This document shows positions 17,601 to 24,361 of a stretch of DNA of 64,000 bases, in pieces. The notes below the pieces were generated by a model. That model was given only the letters and a program-made list of their open reading frames with translations, searched no databases and was not told the origin of the DNA. The DNA is taken from NCBI RefSeq assembly GCF_963931595.1, contig NZ_OZ007030.1:2596481-2660480 (forward strand), given 5' to 3'. Made by a program: the position numbers and the translations under genes. Every line of letters starts with the position of its first letter. The stretch's first letter is position 1. Source of the stretch: an uncultured Subdoligranulum sp. GTDB lineage: Bacteria; Bacillota; Clostridia; Oscillospirales; Ruminococcaceae.

Positions 17601-18691
17601 TTTTTGTGCTCTTCCTGCTGCTCCCGGTCGATGGTTTCCTGCTGCTGCTCCACCTGGCGGCGGCATTCTTCCTTGCGCTGCATGGCCTGCTTCAAATCGC
17701 CACCGGCATTCAGTTCATTCAATTGGCGGGAAAGCTCCCCCACCTGCTGTTCCGCCTCCTGGTGGCCTGCCCGGGCCTCCTCCAGCGCCTGCTGCGTCAG
17801 GGCGACCTTATCTTCCAGGCTCTTTACTTCGGTCTGCTGCTGGGTAGACCGACGGGCTTCCAGATAATACTGGCCTTTTTTGCCCAGCACATACTGGTTG
17901 TAGCGGGTATACTCGTTGCGCAGCTGGCGGGCCTCCTGCAAGCTTTGCCCCAGTGCTTCCAGCCGGTGCTGGATGGTGTCCATCTTTTCCATGGAATTGA
18001 CCATGGGGGCGATGTCCTCCTCGCTCAACGGCTGCAGGGAATCGTTCAGGATCACCTGCACCAGCCGCGGGGAAAAATCCTTGCTCAGTTTGGGTTTGCG
18101 CAGCTGGATCAAAAGGCGAAGCAGCCGGTCATACTGCTCCATTTCGGCAAAGCCGAAGAGCATCCGGTTGACCATCTGTTTGTAGTCGCTGCCCCGTTCC
18201 ACCCAATTTTCTCCGGCGCCGAACCGGTTGTGGACCTCCCGCCGGGTGAGGGAAATATGCTGGGAGCCCTTGGTTTCAAACAGGGCGAAATCCTCCGGCC
18301 CGGCGCCGATGCGGCGTCCGTCACTCAGACAGAATCCCCAGAATTCCACCGAACTGCTGCTGCGCCGGGCCCGCAGCCCCACCACCAGCGTGCGGTAGAG
18401 CCTGTGTTCCGGCTTGATGAATTCCAGATAGAGATAGCCGGTACTTTCCTCCTTTTCCTCCCCCAGCAGGTAATAGGCCATTTTGCGGTCCTTACTGCCG
18501 AAGGAATCCAGCCGGTAGGGACGCAGATCGCCGTCCAGCATGAAGGGAATAAAGCTTTGGGTGGTGACGGATTTGCCCGCGCCGTTTTCGCCCCGCAGCA
18601 AAAGGCGTCCCTCACTGAACGGAAACTCTTCCCAATCATAGAGCCAGAAGTTTACAAATCCCAGTTTGTTCATCCGCCAGCGTTCCTGCAT
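14663..18691 (-). CDS. jetC: JetC, Wadjet SMC-like ATPase (TIGR02680 type)
   Basis: 1342 residues. Walker A GENGAGKS at 34-41, then long coiled coils (EEARAGHQEAEQQVGELSRQL; DALNEDMLACTDRVRRQQAEQ) either side of a central hinge near residues 600-700, then ABC signature FNSFSGGEKAMAMYVPLF and Walker B RLMALDEAFAGVD near the C-terminus. This is the motor of Wadjet, sensing small circular DNA by loop extrusion. AAGGAGAG precedes ATG 18691 and a 12-base gap separates it from jetB. Full length, no frameshift. Confidence 0.93.
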   Translation of the reverse strand: MQERWRMNKLGFVNFWLYDWEEFPFSEGRLLLRGENGAGKSVTTQSFIPFMLDGDLRPYRLDSFGSKDRKMAYYLLGEEKEESTGYLYLEFIKPEHRLYRTLVVGLRARRSSSSVEFWGFCLSDGRRIGAGPEDFALFETKGSQHISLTRREVHNRFGAGENWVERGSDYKQMVNRMLFGFAEMEQYDRLLRLLIQLRKPKLSKDFSPRLVQVILNDSLQPLSEEDIAPMVNSMEKMDTIQHRLEALGQSLQEARQLRNEYTRYNQYVLGKKGQYYLEARRSTQQQTEVKSLEDKVALTQQALEEARAGHQEAEQQVGELSRQLNELNAGGDLKQAMQRKEECRRQVEQQQETIDREQQEEHKKQTALDAKERDRRQTARRCDDEQEGLEEAFRELGEQNEELRYPGHPATLQAVDFRQEQPEIARFATRLRKAEEGLRRQEEALGRLDRYQQERDTAAQALRHAQSQWEAAQGTVNAMRDELSEAFAALEEQTQVFCLRHEEVTALFAQVTAYEGLAQEQEMQKILNGALQRLSMPLVQEHTLWERQQTDAQQQLNELAAHRKELENQKDLPPERSEAVQATRAYLQERGVPHASFYELVDFAPDLPPERRALLEAQLADAGILDALMVPPETRKEMPELLAEHPDHFLCPEDLSPAAAPLPLRPEQELPAWADMAGLLSCFSEQPEGNAWFAADGRYRQGVLQGRSVARQPAGYIGASARRANRERKIEALARQMEERQKELEEIRERLQHNEAAQRQLQQDYEARPTTADLAMALDLAAKQRGEVEHRERALDDCAQQVRRQQKQLADLRAGILPLTRGLPYEQDAQTYEQMEDLCEEYREQYRTISEGKEKLELWQSQVLDLEQQLDALNEDMLACTDRVRRQQAEQRKTKAALEELERYLARPEIQALAQKLEELNGSLERAQKQYQDTEIQIRVEQNNLDHLGPELTRKKQDLQKAIGEEEALCQIFEEELCRGPGQPGRGEEPLWRQAEAARDHIRQKDRNLGPEDLRTSLEKNMRIASTLNTYRIGIQPLFASEEGRLRSRGCIELYLDGQRLDLLDFIRRLESQRDVEEQLLSQEDRRLFETILNQTVITKLSHRINNSQEWTQRMSGIMEQLNTSMGLRFSLVWKGKPADQQKELDTGELLTLLRKNPMVMGDADRQKITDHFRAKINRARERSQMEATPATYSELMREALDFRNWFTFRLFYQKGGAEKQTKKELTDSAFNSFSGGEKAMAMYVPLFAALAAQYIAAGKEAPRLMALDEAFAGVDETNIESMFALVHDLGFDYIMNSQALWGCYPTVSSLNIAELWRPQNAQIVTVLRYHWDGHVRRLEES

Positions 18692-18703
18692 AGCCCTCTC
18701 TCC

Positions 18704-19825
18704 TTATCGCTTTTGGGGATAGATTCCCTGCCACAGGGCAAACCCCGGCTGCAGGGTCACAACTTCTCCCTCCACGGCGGCAAAGTCCCAGTAGCACAGT
18801 TCCTCCAGAATTTCCTGGGTCAGCGCCGCAAGGTCCTTTTCGGCCACGGTTTTGCCCCACTGGTTCTTGTATTCTTGCCGCAGGGCTTCCAGCTCCTGAG
18901 AAAAAGCTTTTCGCGTCAGATGCACCCGGTCATCCGGGTCCCGGGGGAAAGCCCCACAGTTGATTTTTTCGCTGAGCCGCTCGGAGAGCAGCAACAGGAT
19001 ATCGCTGCGCATCTGGTCCCGGGGAAAGCCGTTGCCGCAGGGCTCACCTTCCTCCGGCAGGAAGAAGGCGCCGTTGTGATAGATCTGCAGTTTGCCGCCG
19101 ATGGTTTCGTCCAGATTCCGTTGCAGGATGCCCCGCTGATTCTTGATATAGGCATAGAGGGAATCGGCGGGGTCCTCCCAATAGACCGCCGGGGCCAGCG
19201 CCAGCTGCCGGTAGACGCGCCAGGTGCGGAAGGTGCCCCGCTCCTGATCGGGACCGTCCTCGGGCGGATTTTCAAAATCCCGCACCGAGGTATACCCGGT
19301 GATATCCCGGTGAAAATGCACACTGAAATACCGGCACAACCCGGTATTTTCATAGAGCACCTCCTGGTCCTGGTGCGAGGCGAAGCCGTCGCTTTCCCCC
19401 TCGAAACTGCGCAACAGCCCCAGACACTCGGCATACTGCAGCACCCGCACCAGCGAGGTACGGCAGGAATACCGCTCCCAGGACAGGTCCGGTAGATAGG
19501 CTTTTGTGTAGGCCAGCACGGCCTGGGTCAGTTCCGAGAGCAAAAAGCGCTGGCCGTCGTCCTTGTCCTCCAGCAAAAGCAGAACCCCGCACAAAAGACA
19601 GTAGTCCTGCACCTCGGTGAATTCCGGGATCCCGAAGGCTTCCTGCGCCCGGGCCGGTTCCTTCACCAGGCGGATCACCTGCTCGGTGCAGATCACTTCC
19701 CAGCCGAATTGCTCCCGCAGCGCCCGGCGCAGGGTAGGCAGTTTGCGGCGCACCTGATAAAAGAGTTCCCGGTCCTCCTCCCGACGGATCCAGAACCGGT
19801 CCAGCAGCGCACGAAATTCATCCAT
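18704..19825 (-). CDS. jetB: JetB, Wadjet subunit (DUF2398/TIGR02678)
   Basis: 373 residues from ATG 19825, overlapping the jetA stop as ATGGATGA; a slightly longer start is also open. MDEFRALLDRFWIRREEDRELFYQVRRKLPTLRRALREQ begins the TIGR02678/DUF2398 family; later ENTGLCRYFSVHFHRDITGY and EDPADSLYAYIKNQRGILQRNL are conserved-looking blocks. It serves as the KITE-like subunit between kleisin and motor. Longer than the 220-residue JetB at 2706, consistent with a different Wadjet type. Confidence 0.87.
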   Translation of the reverse strand: MDEFRALLDRFWIRREEDRELFYQVRRKLPTLRRALREQFGWEVICTEQVIRLVKEPARAQEAFGIPEFTEVQDYCLLCGVLLLLEDKDDGQRFLLSELTQAVLAYTKAYLPDLSWERYSCRTSLVRVLQYAECLGLLRSFEGESDGFASHQDQEVLYENTGLCRYFSVHFHRDITGYTSVRDFENPPEDGPDQERGTFRTWRVYRQLALAPAVYWEDPADSLYAYIKNQRGILQRNLDETIGGKLQIYHNGAFFLPEEGEPCGNGFPRDQMRSDILLLLSERLSEKINCGAFPRDPDDRVHLTRKAFSQELEALRQEYKNQWGKTVAEKDLAALTQEILEELCYWDFAAVEGEVVTLQPGFALWQGIYPQKR

Positions 19826-21320
19826 GGGCGGGCGCCTCCTCAAATTCCAGACAGTAGGCGGGCATGGTCAGCTCCCCGTCGGTACAGTGCAGCACACAGG
19901 TCTGCCCCGGCAAGCAGGTCAGGCGATAGGCCTGGCCAAATTCGGTGCGGGCAGATTTGCTGACGTTGGCGTTGGCTTTCACCACCCAATTCAAAAGGCT
20001 CATCCGGATTTCCGGCGTGACCACTTCCTCCAGCGCCGAAAAATCCAGCCGCCCTTTTCGGATCAGCCGCTCCAGCCGGGCCTGCAGGGCCGCCTTGCGT
20101 TGCAGGTAGGCCTGTTTCTGGGCAGCCTTCTCCAGGCTTTTGTCCTCAAAGAAACTTTTCTCCCGTGGGGGACGGCCGGGCCGCCGGCGGTTGCGCAGCT
20201 GGTAGAGAAAGGGTTGTCCGTCATAGCAGCTGCCCGTCTCGTAGAGATCTTCCGGCTCGATACCGGTGAGATGCACCGCCCGCTGGGCGCCGAACACCAT
20301 GCCGGAAAGCCGCCGGGCATCGGCCAGGGTGGGACAGGCGGCAAACAGCTCCAGGAATTTTTTGTATTCCACCTTCCGGTTGGCACCGCCGCTGTGCGCC
20401 TGCAGGATGAGTTCGGCGTTCATCAGGATCCGCTGGATGATGTCGTTGGCCAGTTCCAGCACATGCTCACTGTCGCTCTGTCCACTCTCGCCGGGCACAA
20501 ACCAGCGGTAAAATCCCTGCCAGAAACCGTAAATCTCCTCCCGCAGCTGCCGGGGATAGTCCTCGGACCGCTGAATCAAGCGACCCTCCCCTTCCTGCAG
20601 CTGGGTCGCGTACACCTGCTGCAGCATCATTTCCACCTGCTCCGGCGGCAAGCTCAGCAGCATCCGGCGAATTTTTTCGGCGTAGCGCTGCAGTTCCAGC
20701 ACAAATTCCTGCAGATACCGCACCACCTTGTCCTTGTAGGGCAAAAACTCGGTGGTCTGCAAAATGTGCCTGGCATGGGAGGAATAGAAATCCCGCAGAT
20801 AGTCCTGATACCGGTTGGTCAGCTGGCGGAAATCCCTTTGCAGCTGATCCCACAGCTGGTTCAGCGTGCGGACATCCGCCCCGGTCCGCTCCGTCATCCG
20901 CTCCAGCGTGTCCAGAATCCGCTCGAACAGCTGGGAGGAGAGGATCGCCGTGCGCAGATCGAGATTTTCCAGGGAAATGGTCATCCGCTCGATCTCGGTG
21001 GCCGTCTGGGACATGGAATAGCTGAACTGCTTGTTTTTGTATTCGGCAATGCTGGTGGGACGGTGGGGGTCCTGGATGGGCACCAGATTCCGCCAGCCGC
21101 ACAGCGCGTTCAGGTCCTGCTCCAGTTGTTCCGCCGTGTACTCCCCAAAATGAGCATCCGCCCGCAGCAGAGCCAGCAGTTCCGTCTTGTTCAGCCGGAT
21201 ATGGGCCTTTTGAGATTCCAGGTAGAAGGTGCGCATGATGGCCCGGTAGCGCCAGGCGTTCTCCGCCGTGAGATAGCTGGCTTCGGGCACGCTGTTCAAG
21301 GTTATGGCATGAAATTGCAT
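19818..21320 (-). CDS. jetA: JetA, Wadjet kleisin-like subunit (DUF2397/TIGR02677)
   Basis: 500 residues; AAAGGGGAG sits upstream of ATG 21320. The N-terminal winged-helix region (YLTAENAWRYRAIMRTFYLESQKAHIRLNKTELLALL) and the helical middle (SSQLFERILDTLERMTERTGADVRTLNQLWDQLQRDF) match the TIGR02677 family, first gene of the DUF2397-DUF2398-SbcC-like-DUF2399 neighbourhood known as a Wadjet type (I believe type III). Intact and first in the operon, directly below the tandem-repeat element at 21361. Confidence 0.88.
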   Translation of the reverse strand: MQFHAITLNSVPEASYLTAENAWRYRAIMRTFYLESQKAHIRLNKTELLALLRADAHFGEYTAEQLEQDLNALCGWRNLVPIQDPHRPTSIAEYKNKQFSYSMSQTATEIERMTISLENLDLRTAILSSQLFERILDTLERMTERTGADVRTLNQLWDQLQRDFRQLTNRYQDYLRDFYSSHARHILQTTEFLPYKDKVVRYLQEFVLELQRYAEKIRRMLLSLPPEQVEMMLQQVYATQLQEGEGRLIQRSEDYPRQLREEIYGFWQGFYRWFVPGESGQSDSEHVLELANDIIQRILMNAELILQAHSGGANRKVEYKKFLELFAACPTLADARRLSGMVFGAQRAVHLTGIEPEDLYETGSCYDGQPFLYQLRNRRRPGRPPREKSFFEDKSLEKAAQKQAYLQRKAALQARLERLIRKGRLDFSALEEVVTPEIRMSLLNWVVKANANVSKSARTEFGQAYRLTCLPGQTCVLHCTDGELTMPAYCLEFEEAPAHG

Positions 21321-21360
21321 CGGTCCACTCCCCTTTCGATGGCAGCAAGGGCGCTTCTTC

Positions 21361-21390
21361 TGGTAGTTATAACCTGGTAGTTATAACCAG
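21361..21390. promoter_or_regulatory. Tandem 14-bp repeat upstream of complete Wadjet operon
   Basis: TGGTAGTTATAACC occurs twice back to back (21361-21374, 21375-21388), the second inside the palindrome CTGGTAGTTATAACCAG (21374-21390). It lies 41 bases upstream of jetA and includes TATAAC boxes on the minus strand, so it is a plausible operator/promoter. No good -35 was seen. The stretch 21391-21789 holds no recognisable gene. Confidence 0.5.
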
Positions 21391-21767
21391 TTTACCAGAC
21401 GTCCCATCCGATAAAAAGGATTTCGATAAAATCTCTCATGAATTTTGTCGATATTCCTAAAACAATCTCGGATGAATTGTGCAATATGGGAGGCGGTTTC
21501 CATCTGCAGGGGATGGAAAGCATTGGGGAGGCTTTCCTCATGGATTTCTCCCCGTTCAGGGACGAACGATGTAAGGGCTCCGGTGGCTTATATGGATAAT
21601 CGTCTATTTCGTCCCCTATACTTTTTTACATTTTGTAGAATCTGGAACTTTCCGTTTTCACGTCACAAAACTCCGCAAAAGAACTAGAAAGCACAAAAGC
21701 CTCTTATCGAAAAGATTGTATAAGCATTTGCAATCATTGTAAAAAGCTGCGTTAAAACGCTTACTTT

Positions 21768-21997
21768 TGATTCTGGCAGAGCTTGGCTGTCTTAGAATCA
21801 GCTGTCTATAGTCCAGTTGGACGTAGTAGTCTGGTCGGAGAACTGTGACGGGCGGGGAAATACAATGAACCAGCGCCGAAAATTGTGTAGTGTGCACAAT
21901 TTCCGGCGCTGGTTGTGGTGGTTGTGAAAGAATGTTGGGACGTAAAAAGCGATAAGCAAAACCAGCTGGGAAGAAGGAGTGGTCAGAGGGTGGTCAA
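21768..21997. repeat. Hairpin repeat, copy 4
   Basis: Shares with copy 5 an extended left flank (GAGCTTGGCTGT, CTATAGTCCAGTTGGAC) running from about 21778 into TTGGACGTAGTAGTCTGGTC. Core GGAGAACTGTGACGG, hairpin 21871-21911 (CAGCGCCGAAAATTGTG / CACAATTTCCGGCGCTG), terminal GTGGTCAGAGGGTGGTCAA to 21997. It lies upstream of the complete Wadjet operon in sequence, beyond its 5' region. Confidence 0.85.
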
Positions 21998-22243
21998 GTC
22001 AGCGGCTGCACAAAAGGAACATTTTCTTTCCTGCGCCGTTTCCTCGCACTTTCTTGTACTTTTTGTTGAGTTTTTTCTTGGAAAACTCCCAAAAACAGGT
22101 TTTTTTGCACAATGTCATGAATCTGATATTATTGCCCGCTTTGTTGTTTTTCGCTTCCGGAAATTTCGCTATGATGATACCAAAGAAAGACTCGCGGCAG
22201 CTTGTCCGGCCCTGCCGGACGCAGAAAAACAACAAGGAGGGAT

Positions 22244-22367
22244 TCACCTTCATTTTATCGATGCGGACGGCAGTTTCACCCTGGAGCGCACCCTGAAAGC
22301 GGCGGGGGTCCGCGCCGCCCTGGCCAGCGCCCTGCGCGGGGGCTTTCCCGTCCAACACAAAAGGTAA
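22244..22367 (+). pseudogene. Possible glycoside phosphorylase (GH94-like) N-terminal scrap
   Basis: After AAGGAGGG the frame reads IHLHFIDADGSFTLERTLKAAG and a stop at 22365. HFIDADGSFTLE resembles the first residues of GH94 cellobiose-phosphorylase-type enzymes, but the start codon would be ATT and homology fades after ~15 residues. If real, it is the head of a deleted gene whose loss also produced the glycosidase chimera to the right. The surrounding 21998-22559 shows nothing else. Confidence 0.25.
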
Positions 22368-22559
22368 GCCCGGGCTGAGAAACACACAGCATTGCACTTG
22401 CAACGGCACGTTCCCGCTCTGATTGAGGCGCTCGTGTTTGGCCGGTTTGCATAGGCTTTTCTTTGCCAGAGTCAGTCTGAAAGCAACCCCAACCATCACA
22501 CACAGGCTGCAAAAGAATATTTCGGCACGGGCCGTGTGGAGTATGGCCGCGTCACGGGC

Positions 22560-22598
22560 AAAAGCGGGAGCCGCACTTCACAGGCGGCTCCCGCTTTT
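22560..22598. terminator. Strong bidirectional terminator hairpin
   Basis: AAAAGCGGGAGCCGC pairs perfectly with GCGGCTCCCGCTTTT around a short loop, flanked by A and T tracts on both sides. It can end minus-strand reading of the glycosidase remnant or plus-strand reading from the left. Confidence 0.75.
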
Positions 22599-22762
22599 GC
22601 TTGTTGTCTATTTTCTGCTCAGTTCGTTGTTCCGGACAGGTGTGCTGGCAGAGCTGCTGCCATACAGCGCTGTACAAAATTTTCCGCGGACAGGTTTGTG
22701 CAGTTTTCACAGCCCTAGCAACTGTCCCTGCCGTGCCCTGGCCGAAGGGGAAGGTTGTCCGA

Positions 22763-23480
22763 TCACGCCGGCCCATCCGTCTGGCCGTTGGCGGCGGCCA
22801 GCAGTCCCTGTGCCGCAGCGGCCGGGAAGCTGCCGCCGCTGGAGAGCACCGCTGCACGAAGCGGCGCGTCGGCGCCGGACATAATCATCATGCGGAAATC
22901 CGGGTTGCTGTAGTCCGCTTTCCCGCCAAATCCCTGCGCAATGGTGGCACGGAAGGCTTGCATCATCAGTGGGGAGAAGTCCTTCATTTCCATGATAGAG
23001 TCCTCCATTGAGAAGCGGCCCGGTTCCAGCGGCGGATCGTCTTGCAGCGGGAAGTCAACGGTGCGGCTCTCGCCGGGGGTCAGATAAACCCTGGCAAAGC
23101 CTTTCAGCTCTTTGGCCGGGCGGTAGGGCCCGGTGCGGGGCGGCGCAATGTAAAGCTGCGCCACCTCGGCGCCCGGGCAATCGCCAATGTTCGTGACGGC
23201 GACCCGCACCGTGCGGTTCTCCACCGTCAGGTCGCTGTACGCGAACCGCGTATAGCTCAGTCCATAGCCAAAGGGGTACCGTACCGGCAACCCGGCCGTG
23301 TCGTAGTAGCGGTAACCGACATACAGACCTTCTTTATAGCGGGTGACCTTCTGGCCGAAGGTATCCCGGCTGGGCACTTGGTCATAACTCAAAGGCCAGG
23401 TCCCGGTCAGCTTGCCGCCGGGGTTGGCTGTGCCGGTCAGCAGTGCCGCGGCAGCCTCACCGCCTGCCTGGCCGGGCAGG
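22763..23480 (-). pseudogene. GH3 beta-glucosidase C-terminal part, fused to GH78 remnant
   Basis: GQAGGEAAAALLTGTANPGGKLTGTWP, RYKEGLYVGYRYYDTAGLPVRYPFGYGLSYTRF and VRVAVTNIGDCPGAEVAQLYIAPP are the GH3 C-terminal alpha/beta sandwich and fibronectin-III-like domain, then a tail ADAPLRAAVLSSGG. The catalytic (beta/alpha)8 barrel with the Asp nucleophile is absent. The frame continues without a stop into the rhamnosidase segment on its N-terminal side, so the fusion could be translated, but no complete active site exists. Confidence 0.8.
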
Positions 23481-24042
23481 CCCTCCACGCAGAGATACCG
23501 AAACCCGTGGCAGGTGAACCGCGGCAGGTACTCAGCTGGCTGCCCAGCTGAGCGGAATGTATCCTCCGACTTGGCAAAGCTCAGGTTTCCCGTGTAAAAG
23601 TTGCCGTTTTCATCCAGCGATTCAGCATGGCGCAGGCGCACCTGCGCCCCCGCTGGCAGATCGAGTTTGGCATGCACCACGCCGGTGATGTTCTGGCCGA
23701 AATCCAGCACCCATTCCCCGTTGGGGGCCAGAAAATCCTTCACCACCGGCAACATCTGCACGCAGCGCACCGGCTCGTCCTCCTGTGCGATCAGGTTTTG
23801 CTTGTCCAGTCCGGGCAGCAGCGGCGGCCGGTGCGCGGCTGCAGCGCCGGCCCGGCATAGGGCACAAACAGGGAATCGCCGCTCTCCACGCGGCCGGTGT
23901 CCCAGCTTCCCACCCGCACGCGGCAGGCGGTTTGGATTGTGTCGGGGATGTCGCTCACCATTTTCCAGGAAAAAACGGGCTGCTCATCCAGCCCGATGGG
24001 GTGGTTCCGGGACGAAACTTGCAATTCGGTCAATTTCAGCAT
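23480..24042 (-). pseudogene. GH78 alpha-L-rhamnosidase, N-terminal fragments
   Basis: ATG 24042 begins MLKLTELQVSSRNHPIGLD, EQPVFSWKMVSD, SWDTGRVESGDSLFVPYAGPALQPRT, the N-terminal beta-sandwich of GH78. Near 23840 the frame changes and a later segment follows: PPLLPGLDKQNLIAQEDEPVR, FLAPNGEWVLDFGQNITGVVHAKL, VRLRHAESLDENGNFYTGNLS, LPRFTCHGFRYLCVEGLPG. The stretch between is deleted, and the (alpha/alpha)6 catalytic domain is replaced by GH3 sequence at about 23480. Two deletions have left a scar of a plant-polysaccharide locus. Confidence 0.82.
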
Positions 24043-24252
24043 CGCAATGGCCTCCTGTTCGCAACCTGTGCCTTTTTGTGTCCATTGTATCGGTTTTGCG
24101 ACGGGGCGTCTATCAAATAAGCGATGCTTATGATATTTTCAGGAAATTCTTGCCGGCATGGCCAACGAAATGTGGCAGAGGAGCGCTCACAGCGTTGGCG
24201 CTGTAAATCCATACCAAATAGAACGCAAACCGGACAGAATCGACAAACCAAA

Positions 24253-24281
24253 TTGACAAAACCGGTGCTACCTTTTACAGT
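24253..24281 (+). promoter_or_regulatory. Sigma-70 promoter for M16 protease/cyuA unit
   Basis: TTGACA (24253-24258), 17-base spacer, TACAGT (24276-24281), about 80 bases before the protease start at 24362. The remainder of 24043-24361 shows no gene. Confidence 0.65.
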
Positions 24282-24361
24282 AAGTATAAGAAACGGACAA
24301 TTCGCGCCTGCCGCCCCCGGGACGGCCGCTATTTTCATTGCAGAAAGCGAGGGAACCACCC

